DNA of 64,000 nt from Akebia trifoliata. Taxonomy: Eukaryota; Streptophyta; Magnoliopsida; Ranunculales; Lardizabalaceae. Under the pieces are notes generated by a model, which saw only the letters and a list, made by a program, of their open reading frames with translations, searched no databases and was not told where the DNA came from. Shown in pieces: positions 25,530 to 37,390 of this stretch. The stretch spans positions 10,092,248-10,156,247 of the forward strand of contig CM030710.1 of NCBI GenBank assembly GCA_017979445.1. Reading direction: 5' to 3'. Both the position numbers and the translations under genes were made by a program. Within the stretch, counting starts at the first letter, position 1, and every line of letters starts with the position of its first letter.

Positions 25530-25860
25530 AATTTAAAGTCAATCAAGCAAGACTAAAGTCAAGGTATTAAAGTCAATCAAGCAAGATTGAAGTCAAAATT
25601 AAAGTCAATTAAGCAAGACTGAAGTCAAGATATTAAAAGTCAATCAATTAAGACTAAAATCAAAATATTAAAAGTCAATCAAATAAGACCAAAAGTCAAA
25701 ATCATAATAGAATAATAACTCTATCTAATAGAGTTCTAACTAAAACACAACTCCACCTAAAACAATTCTAATTAAAACACAACTCTACCTAAAATAATTC
25801 TAACTAAAACACAACTCTAACTAAAAGAATTACAATCAAACACTAATTATATCTAAATCA
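25530..25860 (+). repeat. Minisatellite block in Tat-B solo LTR
   Basis: Two adjoining imperfect arrays: a 30-36 bp unit built on AAGTCAATCAAGCAAGACT and a 32-34 bp unit built on ACAACTCTACCTAAAATAAT. The other two Tat-B LTRs differ at this place: the copy at 39703 has a short version (40540-40660), and the inverted copy has a long one (54110-54620). The block sits just upstream of the TATA box, in the presumed U3. Confidence 0.75.
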
Positions 25861-25873
25861 ACCCCTAAAAAAA

Positions 25874-25888
25874 TCTATAAATAGAGGT
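25874..25888 (+). promoter_or_regulatory. TATA box of Tat-B LTR
   Basis: CTATAAATAGAGG at this site. Equivalent sites are CTATAAATATAGAG near 40690 and, on the minus strand, CTATAAATAAGGA near 54095-54080. Position-conserved in three LTR copies and followed 30-60 bp later by a conserved CTAAGAGAAGTAGGTCAAAA-like start region, it likely fixes the U3/R boundary. Confidence 0.65.
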
Positions 25889-26870
25889 CCTCACACCCTA
25901 TTTTCGTATCAAATCATAAACCCTAAGAGAAGTAGGTCAAAAAGTCTCCCTAGCCTCCCATAAATCCTAGTTTTGGAGTCCTAACTCCTTACCTAACACC
26001 CATACCTCAATTTTAGCTCAAAAAACACCTAAAAGTCCTTCAAAAACACCTCCAAAATTTATAAAAAAATCTGAAGAATCCAGATCTAAGGAAGGGATAC
26101 CTCGTCTCGGAGATCAGAAATCAGATATGGAGATAGACTGAAGCAAGGAATACTGAACAAGGAGTTACTCTGTCATATCTGAGGGAACGATAAAGTTGTC
26201 TTTGGAAAGGTATAATTTCTTAATGTTTTTATCTAGGTTTTTTTAGCAATGTAACTTATTTGAAAAATTAGTAGAAACCGGCGTTGGCCGGGCGGGGTTG
26301 GTGCCTAACACCTTCCAACCGTGAAAAGTGATCCCCGAATTCAATTTTTTTCTTCTGTTCTAGATTAGTTCTTTGTCTGTTTAGAGTCATTGATCGGTTC
26401 CTAGACCGTAATAACTAAGTGACGACTCCCAAACCTCAAGGGTCAAAAGCGGATCCGCGCATCCTGCTGATCAAAGGCACTTTCGACAGTCTGATTTGAC
26501 AATTGGTCAAGGTGTCCAGATCCTTGAGAGTAAGCCCTCCCTAGACTAAAAAAATGTCAAATCCTTGATTTTTAAAAATTCTCTCTGACTTATGAAAGAG
26601 TGCACATGTGTGCAATGGTGTGATGCTTATAGAATATTTCATCAGATCATTGAGAATAAACTCTCATTGATAAAAAAAATGTCAAGTTCTAGAGATCTTC
26701 TCCCGTTGACAATAATGATTCAAATTGAAATGCACCTACAAAATGAAAACAATCATATGATATTGAATTTTTTGAAATTATATCAAGGTTGTAGTCATAG
26801 TATTATCAAAATCAGGTGATGTAAGAAATTCATTAAATTCTATTTGAATTTTTTTTTAGAGTTTGAAAAG

Positions 26871-27590
26871 TTAGAGTCTTGTTTTTCAAACTTGAACTTA
26901 CTGGAACTACACTTCTTAGATTGATATTTGTAAGAACTTATTAAAATCCTTATTCAAGAGGTTAGAGTCTCGTTTTTCGAACTCAAACTTACCGGAGCCA
27001 TGCTTCTTTAGCTAAGGTTTGCACGAACTTATTAGAATCTTACTTTAAAAAGTTGGAGTCTCATTTCTTAGACTTGAACTTACTAGAGCCACTATTCTAG
27101 GGTTTGGGTTTGTAGGAACTCATTAGAATCCTACTGTAACTCATTCTATGATTCACTAAGTTGGAGTCTCGCTTCTTGGACTTGAACTTATTAAAGTCAC
27201 TCTTCTTGGGCTAAGGTTTGTAAGAACTTATTAGAATCCTAATTTAACGCATTTTATGATTCAAAAAGTTGGAGTCTCGCTTCTCGGACTCAAACTTACT
27301 GGAACCATGCTTTTAGGGCTTGGGTTTATAGGAATTTATTAGAATCCTACTTTAACTCTCTATGATTCAAAACGTTGGAGTCTCATTTCTCAGACTCGAA
27401 CTTACTAGAGTCACGTTTCTTGAACTTGGATTGTAGGAACTTATTAGAATCCTACTTTAACTCATTCTATGATTCAAAAAGTTGGATTCACATTTCTCAG
27501 ACTTGAACTTACTAGAGCCATGTTTATCGGGTTAAGATTAGTTAGAACCTCGATATTATCGAGCTCAAAGATTGAGATATTAGGCCTTTA
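26871..27590. repeat. 91-108 bp tandem array in Tat-A2 3' UTR
   Basis: Seven copies anchored by GTTGGAGTCTC-like starts at about 26871, 26962, 27053, 27161, 27269, 27375 and 27482. Each has CTTGAACTTACTAGAGCC and, in later copies, GTAGGAACTTATTAGAATCC. The first two spacings are 91 bp and later ones 106-108 bp, so the unit gained about 16 bp (TTTAACTCATTCTATGATTC part) before further spread. It occupies the zone where Tat-A1 has a different short-repeat block. Confidence 0.85.
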
Positions 27591-28989
27591 TTGGCTTATC
27601 ATGTATCTGGATTCATAATTATCATTGGGCTTCACTAGACTTTTAAACTTTTGAGTAAGATTTTCATTTTTTATCATATGATTAAGAATGAAAACTTTAG
27701 AATCATAGTTGTTCTAAAAAATGCCCTTATTTCAAGGTTGGTTTCTAACTGGAACTTGACTATGAAATTGATGAATGGATTACACTTTGAAAGTATGGAC
27801 AAGAAACTATGTACTCTGTTGATGATAGACAGAAAAACCAATATTCCTTTAAATTTTCAAGTCCCTTAAGATTATCATATGTGCAATAAGGAATTTGATC
27901 ATTTTCTTTCAAATTTCTTTTAAAAAAAAATTGAGTTTGACTTAAAATCTTGATAATTATTGAAATAGAAGATCTTTATCTTTGAAGTGATCGATGGTTT
28001 TATATTTTCCTTTAACGAACACTTAGACAAGTAAACATACTCTTAATGATCTAACACACTTAAGATGAATTTCAAGTTTTGTCGACTTCAACATTGTCTT
28101 CATCGAATGTGAGCTCTCTAAAAAATAAATGTTGTGACTTGAATAATTTTCTACATTTTTTAGTTTTTGTATAAGCTTCCTTCTTAATTTTTCTTCTTGG
28201 TGGAATCTTTCCTTTTTCCTTTTTTGGGTGTCCTAATTTTTGCCTGGATTGTCTTTTCAAATTTTCAATCTAGCAGACTTTGTTCTATTTTCTAGGGATG
28301 CCTTGATTTTTATCTAGGTCGCTTTTTCAGATTTTCAACCTAGTAGGCTCATTTTTTATGTCCTAAATTTTGCCTAAGTCGTCATTTCAAATTTTTTAAC
28401 TTAGCGAATTTCTCTTTTTTTCTTGATAATCTCGAATATTTGACTTGATAACTTCTTAGTTCCCTGGACCTTAACCGAGTCAACTAACATTTGAGAAGGC
28501 TTAATAAGTAAGCTTAGGACATGGTTTAGAAAAAAGTATAAGGCTCAACTTCCCAAAATGCCACTAATCTACTATTATCATTTTTTTGTCAATTCTTTTG
28601 ATTCTCTTTTGTCCTTTAATGCCCTTAATTTGGCATTCTTTTCTTTTCTATCAATTCTTTTGATTTTTTTTCCCATGCCCCTAGTTTGACATTATTATTT
28701 CTTTTTAATCCTTTCAATAGGAGATTTTCTTTTAGATAAAACTTTTCTTAAGAGAATGTATTTTTTTTTTTTTTTTATTTAACCGGGCCTGAAGTAACTT
28801 CTCAGGTTGCCCACGTACCCCAAATTTCCTTTTTTTCTTTTGGAATCAATTCAAAGCGAAGTTTATAACAAGACTTCCTTCTCAAGATTGGTTGGTGTGG
28901 TTTAAAAAGAAAAGGCTATTGATTTTCAAAGGCTGCGAGGGACAAAAAAATTAACTTTTTCCTTAATAAGATATGAAAATTGTTCGACC
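27591..28989 (-). other. Tat-A2 3' untranslated region
   Basis: No coding sequence supported. 28222-28400 has three copies of the about 60-bp repeat shared with Tat-A1 (TTTTTGCCTGGATTG start, TTTTCAACCTAGTAGGCT end). 28780-28870 matches 4410-4495, including CCTGAAGTAACTTCTCAGG. The open frames at 27651-27869 and 28072-28260 show no family motif. Confidence 0.65.
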
Positions 28990-29560
28990 AAAAACAGGCT
29001 CCTTTAGTGACATGCTACTTAATTTGGTCAAGGTTCGTGGAACTTGATTTCTTGATTGCTCTATCGAGTAAAGTCTTCTTTTGAGAATATATCGCCTTAA
29101 ACTTTCTTTTATGAAATCGAGTATGATCGAGTTTTTTATATTTGACCATTCAACTCTTCTAAAACTTCGACAAAATCTTTTATTCTTTTTTGGGGATGAG
29201 AACTCTCCTCTGAAAAATATGATGGATTCTTCTTGTGGATCTTAATATCTTTGTTGATGGTTTTAACTACATATTCTTAATTGCTAATCTTTGACTTTGG
29301 AGTTCACCCTCGACTTTATGTCTTGATCTATTTTGGTACAATCTATTCTGACGAAAGGCAACGTAGTATTCATACTCAACATATCCTCATATGACCATGT
29401 GAGAATACTATTTAATTTCTTGAGAAAGTTTATTATTCTCTCATGTTCTCCTGAGGATAATGTAGTACCAATTTACACTTCTTGAGCATACCCTTTAATT
29501 TCAACATTTATCAAGTTTAATTAGTGTGCTTTGAGTCATTTATCATGTTAGATTTTATGT
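28990..29560 (-). pseudogene. Tat-A2 pol remnants fused across a deletion
   Basis: At 29090-28990 the sequence matches the end of the Tat-A1 integrase (4690-4620; ATTTGGTCAAGGTT region). At 29540-29340 it matches the protease-RT linker of Tat-A1 (7870-7735), with TWSYEDML readable for the motif WSYEDIPG. The RT, RNase H, aRH and integrase core, about 2.7-3 kb in Tat-A1, are missing between them. The frames are broken. Confidence 0.7.
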
Positions 29561-30373
29561 TCACATCATTATTGTGCACATGATAATCAAAAACTTCTTT
29601 ATTTCATTGGAATAAAAAAACGTAGGCTAACAAACTCGATTAAAGCTCGAAAATTAAAAAGGACTAACATAACTAAAATGACTAATTGAATTTAAAGACT
29701 GACGCAACTAAAATGAAGAAGAAAACTCAAAGCATGGATATCATTTCGAATGGAGGGACATAATGCTAAGATCTATGCCACTTTGGATATCTTCGATAGG
29801 TAATTTGAATTCGTCTACTTTCCCTATCTCTTTATGTTCTAATCCTAGCCTATCAGATACTAAATAACCCTTTGTTTCAACCCATATGTTCTTCAATTCC
29901 ATCACTTTCTTAGGGTAGATATGTTCATCTTGGCATAGTGATGGTACACTATTAGGATCGACTAAGTAAATGAAGGAAATTGGGTCAATTGACTCGATTT
30001 TGAATAGAGATATTAGGTTAAAAGTAGGTGGGGATTGATTTTAAAAGGTAGGCAAAGGATTAGTTTTAACATTGGACTCAGTAGAACCGAGTATGGTGAT
30101 CATTCCTTGCTCAATGAGGTCTTGAATAACAGGTTCAGGGTAATGCATCTATAAGAACATGGACAGGTATTGGGTGGAATTCACAGAATTACCCATTATT
30201 TAAGTTTGGGGAAGAGGATTAGACAATGGTTTAGGTTGCAATGTTGTTAATAATCCCCTTTTCATCAATTTTTGAAAGGCAACTAAGGGGCATTCCATGA
30301 TTGGAGAATTGTCTCTTAGGCTTGGCTTGTGATGATTGAGTGGTTTGAGGAGGTAGTACAAAAGAGGTGTTGG

Positions 30374-31395
30374 CTACTTATAAAGAATTGGCACTAGGTA
30401 TGAAATCTTTGGATTTTTACTTAGATGAGTTACCAAAAAGTCTCGAAGAGTATGCATCCTCAATTTGATTTCTAGCTTCAAAGAGGAACTAAAAGGTAAG
30501 AAAGTATTGAGACATATATAGTACTTGGCATAATTCAGAGTGAAATTCCTGAGGATGATCTTAATTTGTTCCTTCTCTTGATGTCGGTCCACAATTGAAC
30601 GACTTTAACTCTCCAACGAGCAATGAACTCAATAAATGTTTCCCTAAGCTTTTACTTGGTCGTTTCTGAATCTCTTCTCATAAGTTCAATGTCCATATTA
30701 AATGAATATCGCCTAATAAACTCATTTATTAATTCGTGTCATGTTCTTAGATGAGATGAGTCTAGTGACATTAGCCAACGTAAGGCAGGTCCTGTAAGAG
30801 TTCTTTGAAAAATTTAAGTCATCTATTTTTTACTCAGATCCTGAGATTACATGATGCCAACATAAACTTTCAAGTGAGTCCTAGGACATCCAATTCCATC
30901 AAATTTATCAATGACTGGCATTGTGAATTTCTCTGGCAGACGGACAGTAGGGAATAATGTCACTGCCCCTAATCCAAGGATAAGATCGTTAGGATCAATA
31001 ATATTCTTCAAAATAATTTCAACCTGAGTTGTTCGATGGACTAAGATAGGATCGATGGGTAATTGATAATCTTATCGATCTTCAATAAGGTCAAACACAA
31101 TATGAGGTTTTATAGCTTTATCATTTTTCTTTTCATTCTTCAGGGTCTCTATTTGCATTTGAACATAGGCAATAATCTGTGCTTGAAAGAATTCCAAAAT
31201 CTGATGGAACATTGTTTTATCCATGATAATTGTCTCTTCTTGTGGCAAGGGTTGACTACTTAGGCTTGACAATGGTACTCTCGTAAGACGACTCTTTTGA
31301 CGGATCTTAAGTGGAACAGATGGTGGTTTAGAATGTCTCAGAGTAATTATTACCTGATTGAAAATAATCAAGCTTAACCATTGACTCTTAACCAC
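30374..31395 (-). pseudogene. Tat-A2 gag remnant
   Basis: Minus-strand sequence collinear with the Tat-A1 gag. 31395-31072 is an open 107-codon frame with a predicted amphipathic or coiled segment (MFHQILEFFQAQIIAYVQMQ) that corresponds to the gag N-terminal region. 30900-30370 aligns by eye with 10700-10200; shared pieces include TAAATGTTTCCC on the plus strand near 30640 and 10458. Many stops are present. 29561-30373 probably holds the gag end and protease start, but no motif is clear enough to call. Confidence 0.6.
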
Positions 31396-32540
31396 ATGAT
31401 TAAAAATTTGACATAAATTAACCCAAGTCCGGTGGAAAACATCGAATCCAAATGCACTATAAGTCTATAGTGACTACAAAGGGGAGAAATGTTAGTCACG
31501 GGTCTACCCCTGGTTGGGGTTGAACCTTTGGTTAAACAAATTAATTTAACCCCAGGATCGAATCTTTTTTGTGTGAAATGGTTTAAATACTTGAAAGCAA
31601 AACCTATTAGTCCAACCAGTTCGGTGTTGATTAGTTTGATCCACTTGTCGATTAAGTCAATTGGTTTAATTGGTTTAAATTGATTGATACATTTTTTACC
31701 AATTGAGTCGGACCAATATTGTGGGTTAAATTTGAATGGTGTGGATCGGTCTACCCACTTACTTATTGATTAAATTGGATAGAGCAACCCAGGAATACCC
31801 ATATTAGATTCGGGTCGTAACTTATAGGAAGGCTCCTAAATTCTAAGTTTACTACATACAATACAATTTCTCTGGCCACTCTTACCCCAAATATACCTTT
31901 ATACCTCTCAGGCATACCTAATCAGATGGTACGTGGAGACTTGATTTCATATACCGTATAAGTACAAGACTAGGGTTATAACTTTCGTAAATGGTTTAGC
32001 GTCCCACAAGATGACCCACCACGTACTAGTACTACGTTGACACTCGGGACATGTGACTTTACAGCTTACAATAGGACAAAGACTCAGGTCGTTCCAACGT
32101 GAGTGCATCGATATACCTCTCTAAGTCACTTGATTGAACGGTACTGATGCCCCAATTTTATATATCATAAAAATAAGTGACTGGAGTTATAGTTTTCATG
32201 AATGACGTCGTATCCCACAAAAAGATCGGGCCATGTACTAATACCATATTGGCTATAAGGGACATGCATCATAAATTAAACATGCTAGTAGTGTGTGGAA
32301 ATAGGATGGGTTGCGCCTAGGACATTTTTGAGAATATCCAATCATCAAACCAATCAAAAGAAATAAGCAATCAATCACATCCAATCATCAAATCAATCAA
32401 GAGAAATAAACAATCAATCACATCCAACAAAAAAAATGACAAAATTTAGTCTAATCTAAGAGTCTTCTTGAATCAACTACATTGACTCGAGTGAAAAGTC
32501 AACCTATGGATAGTCTTGGATCGGGTCAAGTTTGACCCTG

Positions 32541-32561
32541 AAATCCCCAGTGAAGTCGCCA
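32541..32561 (-). other. Primer-binding site of Tat-A2
   Basis: On the minus strand TGGCGACTTCACTGGGGATT follows the LTR end TTTCA after one base. It is the best-preserved of the three homologous sites in this window. Confidence 0.82.
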
Positions 32562-32562
32562 C

Positions 32563-34790
32563 TGAAATTGCCTCAATCCTTTTTTCACTAAATAGTAAAA
32601 TGACTCTGATTAGTAAATTGGGGATTTTTAAGGAATAGGGAATCACCACCTAGTTTAGGTCTAGAAACCAAAGATAACTCCAAAATGGATCAGACTGGTC
32701 CACCAGTAAGAGAAATGGGTAAGGGGTCATATTATAGGTTTTGGAAAGTGTTAGCACCGAACCAACCCAATCGAGGTGATTGGTCTCTATTATGATCCAA
32801 AACTATCTTATGGTCAGCATGTACAAATTAAAGTCAAACTAGAATTTAATTATCATCATCAATTTATATCAATCCGACCAATCAAATCCTATGGCCATGA
32901 TTATTTGAAATTAAATTTTACCCCACCAATTTCCCAAACCACGTAACAAAAAAAAACTAAATTTCCAATAAATGTTGCAAGATCCACATGGAAAAATCTC
33001 GTATTAGGTCGCATATGAGCACAATTAGTTCCCCGATTGGTTCAATACCTTACTTTAAGCCTCAAATCTTATCATAGGAAATCATTGAATCGATTCAATG
33101 AATTGACATGAATGCAACTCCAAAATCATCATAATGATTAAAGAATATTTTGAGAAGATTAAGTGATAAAAAAAATTAATATTTTTAGAAAACTTATTCG
33201 AAAATTGAGGCCTCAAGAGTGTACGTGGCAAGATTAATTAAATCAATTAAGGAATTTAGCAAATTAATTCTTACCTTAATGAATCAGTTCAAACCTCTAT
33301 AACCATATGACTAGTTAGCCAAATCAGAACCCTTTTATGGGCATTGAATGAACAAATCTGAAATTTGCATACTTATGGTCCCACTCTATATTTTGTGAGT
33401 TAGACCTTGATCTAAACTCTCTAATCAACAGAGGTACGTTTTCCATCATGAAAATCATATTATATATAAAGCCACATGTAGTAAAAAAATCAGAGTTTTA
33501 AAACGTGGATCCATCAACACATGCAAAGAAAGAATATTGTGTTTTCTTTGGAGACATGAATGGATCAATCATAACCCTCATCAAGAATTAATAAATCAAA
33601 AAAATGGATGCGTTCATGCCCCCCTTAAACGGGAGCATTGGGCCGATAACTATAAATATTCCTCCTAGAAAGAGTTTAAATTCAATGATTAACATCTCCC
33701 ACCATGACCTGTTACAAACATTTAATCAATGACATTAGTAAAATAATAATAAAAATAAACAAGATCCCACCTTTATAGTTTAAGGTGGTGGTTGTGTGAT
33801 TCTCTCAGAGGAAGAGCAATGGTTGAGTATTCAACTCCTTATTGCACGTATAATGAGTCAAAGTTTAGAGATAGATAATTTGGAAGAGGGAGAGAGTGAT
33901 TGAAAACAACAAGGTCATCTTATCAAGCTTTTTATTGAGCAAACTTGGGGGTGGGTATCCACGTTATAACAATCAAATTGAAGTGGTTAACTTTTGCTAC
34001 TTAACATACCTTGGAGTGAAATGTAACCATATCAATTTGGGCCACGTACAAACATGATCTAAAATCAAGGAACAAAATGCTAAGAGATAAAAATAATCAA
34101 TGAGTCTGGAAAATAATTAGTCATCCATTTTCAACTCCTTCAATGAACTTTTTCATGAAATCTAAAAAACTATGGCATTGGATTGCTAATTTAATAATCC
34201 AAGTGATCCCTATGACTAAGTTAGTCATGCTAGCTTGATCCATAATATAAGGTTTGCTTAGTAAAAAACTTGATAATAGAACTTTTGTAATAAAATTGCA
34301 ACAAATGGGTTTGCACGGTAAATAACACTTTTTTTTTTTTTTCATTTTTGGGCTTTACTTTAAATATTTTGTTAAGGTTTTTAATTGGTTAAGATTTTTA
34401 ATCTTCAATTTCTTTTGTTTAATTGGTCAATTTAATTATGATTAAGGTTTAAATCTTAAAGTTTTAATTAAGATTTTGATGCTCTATTTTTCAGGTTGAG
34501 GTTTTAATTTTGTTCGAATTTTATCATTTTACGTAATAAAAAATGTTATTCAATGGGATGGAAATCATCATTTTGTTCAGTTTTATAAATTTTATGAAGT
34601 TTGACGTGAGGTTTCTTCCAGTCCCAACGTGATTATTTCGAAGTCTCAAGATCACATTTTCCTAGCAATCGCGAAAGGTTACCAAAATATGTAGCGAAGA
34701 TAGGCTTACGTGGTTGCTAAATCGAGTGTATAGTATAGCGATCCTGTGCATGCATAATTTTATGTCACGTGACAAAAAGAAAGAATTCTA
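32563..34790 (-). repeat. 5' LTR of Tat-A2 (right LTR), truncated
   Basis: Starts TGAAATTGCC next to the PBS. It shares the U5 region with the Tat-A1 LTR (12357-12640): the AATAGG-AATCACCACCTAG stretch and the GTGTTAGCACC motif. 33935-34790 matches the partner LTR at 23640-24540. It breaks off at about 34790, some 140 bp short of the expected TGTCTACA end, where Del/Tekay-like LTR sequence starts, so the end was lost by deletion. Two TATATATAA-type sites near 33465 could be promoter elements, not proven. Confidence 0.75.
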
Positions 34791-35901
34791 CGTTTTTGAA
34801 ACATATCATAATTTTTTGTTAAAAATCTTAAATGCAATTTTTTGAAATCTATGATTACTAGTAACATATGATTACTGTTAGAATTGAAGAACTTGCATGT
34901 AAATCAAGGCGATCAACACGAAAATCAAAAAAATTCAGAACTTGATATTTCTGATTTTTTAATCAGACCTAGGGGTTTCGAAGATCTTGACAACAACGTC
35001 CTCTTTCCCTCCTGCGACAGAGGACAGTTTGGACTCTATGCAATTGAAATCAATGGTCAAAGGGTCAAAACCCTTATTATATTTTTAGTGATTTTTCAAT
35101 GAAACGTGGAGAAAGAAAGGAGAAAAAAAAATTGACTGGATTTATAGAGTTCGACGTTACAGAAGTTTTTTCCTTCTTCACCGAGCATCGACAGCATCCC
35201 ATTCGCGATGAATTCGTAGATCAAATAGGTTAAAATCTAAAATTCTTTAAAAGGCACAATGGTTGCGGGTTTGACACACTAGAGAAGGTGAAGAAATGAA
35301 AAACAAATTGAAATTCATTTATATTAAAATATCATAATACAATTGTCTTTTTGAAGTTGTTTCGTTTGATGATAACTCAACTTTTCGGATTCCAAAACTA
35401 CCGAGTGAATACTCATTTTTCTATAATTTTTCATTACGGATCTAATGGTGTAATTAGATTCTACAAATTCTAGCTCTAGTAAAAATTCACTTTTTCAGTC
35501 CGATCCGATCCGAAAATCAAAATTATTTCCATTTTATGATAATTCGACTTTCTAGGCTCTAAAAATGACGAGTAAATACTCTATTTTCTATAATTTTTCA
35601 TTGTGGACCCAATGGAGTGACCAGATTTTAAAAATTCTTACTCCAGTAAAAATTCATATTTTTAGCTCGATCTGATCTAAAATTGAGGATTTTGCAATTT
35701 TTCATTCCAACTTGCATTTGAGCATGCTTACAAGCTAAAATATGTTTTTCGGCCATTTTAAATCCAATAGTAAAGACAAATTTCATTAAAAATTACCAAA
35801 AAAAATCCTAAAATTTATCCTAAGTCCCACTTTCAGATTTTTCATAAAATTTCACTATATATTTTTTCTCGAGATACAAATAAAAAACTCAAGATATTAC
35901 A
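34791..35901 (-). repeat. Del/Tekay-like LTR fragment
   Basis: On the minus strand it starts at 35901 with TGTAATATCTTGAG and resembles 17904-16940: the TGAATACTC block, the AAAATATGTTTTTCG-type block and the TCTATGATTACTAGTAA block. It is cut at about 34790 by truncated Tat-A2 LTR. No internal region is attached. The 72-codon frame at 34884-35102 lies in the LTR and is not called a gene. Confidence 0.7.
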
Positions 35902-36519
35902 ATTATGATACTCTCATGACTTCAACTAGATCCCTAAAACGTTAAATATATTGATCAATTAAAATATCAAGTGTTTGACGAATCAAAGGATCATACTTAA
36001 AGCTTATAGAATTACATATGATTCTCATATTCAAGGATCAATGTTAATACACATAAAACGATCATCAGGAACTTCTTTTAATAAGGCCAAAATTATATGA
36101 CCAAATACGTATCTAGTAAAACACAATTGAGATGATTTTCTACATAACTATTTAATATGTGTCAACACATACTCGCATGCCAATAGGACTTCCTTGCCTC
36201 GACGCATGTAAGAGCCATGAAAAATGAGTTGTAGGTCCCCAAATTCATTTCCTAACCCTTGTCAAAATTCAAGGTTTACAAGAATTCAATGTATTTGGAT
36301 TTCCTCCATAGACCTCTTATAGTCCAAAATCACTTATAATCTAGCCTTGGAACAAAACAATACACACATCTAATAAATGTTAAAACTTTAACTATAATAC
36401 ATAATGGTCACATAATCATGTTATTTTTATTATAAATTTTGGGTTATACCAAATAGGATCAAGGTTTACGTAGTTCATAGATGAAAAAGATTATCTCAAA
36501 ATACAATTGACTTGTATCG
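35902..36519. other. Unassigned AT-rich stretch
   Basis: About 620 bp without a supported gene, RNA, repeat or terminal motif. It is probably remnant transposon or intergenic DNA between an LTR fragment and the gene-like unit to the right. Confidence 0.4.
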
Positions 36520-37390
36520 ACACTGTGGGGTCAGATTCCAATGAACAATTTTGATGGACTCTGCCTCATAGGTCCGAAGTCACTTTCTCCACCTCCTAGC
36601 TAGAACCAGCGTGGTACTTGCCAAAAACTCTTCGACGCTTAAATTAGAGTAGTAGAGAAATAATTGATAATACTAGCTAGACTTCCAATGGACCAAAAAA
36701 GGTTCAAAAAGGGGTCCCCTCAGTCTGTGCTTATTGTGTTATTTATAGATTCTTCATTTGAATCAAAGTTTACCTTTCTCGCAGGAGATGATCCCAGTGA
36801 ATCCCCTGATTTTCAGGAATGTAAATGGAATGGGGATCTTCAAGATAGGATATGTTATACTGGGAAAATCTTTTCTGAGATCTTTGGGCTTGGCGTGCAC
36901 AAACCAAAATTACAGTTAGTTTTTTACCGGGTCTACTCTGCTTAGCAAACCAGGTCCTACTCGGTGTTGTGCTACCTTCTGGCCAGGACATGCACTCTCT
37001 ACCCTGGCCTGTCCTTCTATTGGGTAACGTTTTGTATGCTGATCTACACATGGTACCACTTAACTGACTTGGACACGTGTACGGTATAGATGAATGTGCG
37101 ATTATTTTCTTCCACAATCACCCTTTTGGAGTAGATGCGAAGTCTCATCTTCTCGAGACACATATCCTCCCTCTTATTAGCTACCATGATTCTCTGTCAT
37201 TATTTAAACTCTTAATGGATCGATGCATTCAATGCAATATCGCTTCAAATCTTTTCTGACAGCTGAGTCGAATCGTCTCTGATCTACGGTCGTCTACATA
37301 CCCCATTAATGTCTACATTATGCCTCAGGCTACGATGGTTAGGTTGAATCAGGCTGTTTACCCAAGAATATATACTCCTTCACGTTCTCT
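36520..37390 (+). other. Upstream region of gene-like transposon unit, possible LTR remnant
   Basis: The base composition rises here and there is no sustained coding frame. It has several features of a promoter or LTR, including GTTATTTATAG at about 36740 and a GC-richer block with CCAGGACATGCACTC and CCTGGCCTGTCC (36990-37015). The style resembles LTRs of large non-autonomous plant elements, but no second copy in the window confirms it. The frames 36664-36945 and 36770-37117 overlap on opposite strands without recognisable motifs. Confidence 0.35.

Larger units (their letters stand above)
24788..26485 (+). repeat. Solo LTR of Tat-B family in Tat-A2
   Basis: A 1698-bp LTR beginning TGTAGACACC and ending CACTTTCG, flanked by GCAGT (24783-24787) and ACAGT (26486-26490), a 5-bp target duplication with one difference. 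Removing it rejoins Tat-A2 sequence collinear with 3095-3130. It matches the 5' LTR of the Tat-B element (39703-41289) and the inverted copy at 53481-55248. Features inside: a short-repeat block at 25530-25850, a TATA box at 25876, and a conserved hairpin motif near 26300. Confidence 0.88.
24683..32562 (-). mobile_element. Internal region of Tat-A2, deletion derivative
   Basis: Bounded by a PPT (24695-24683) and a PBS (32561-32541). After subtracting the solo LTR at 24788-26485 it is about 6.2 kb, against 9.3 kb in Tat-A1. Landmarks run in the same order as Tat-A1: post-LTR segment, 3' UTR array, about 60-bp repeats, integrase tail (28990-29090), protease-RT linker (29340-29540), gag remnants and leader. 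RT, both RNase H domains and the integrase core are absent between 29090 and 29340. It is a non-autonomous or dead copy that keeps the cis signals. Confidence 0.8.

Noticed and set aside
26871..27590. Regular direct repeats that could suggest a CRISPR array
   Set aside because: Head-to-tail tandem units of about 91-108 bp with no distinct spacers, inside a plant retroelement.
36664..37117. Two opposing frames of 93 and 115 codons
   Set aside because: They overlap on opposite strands, lack motifs and lie in a promoter- or LTR-like region.
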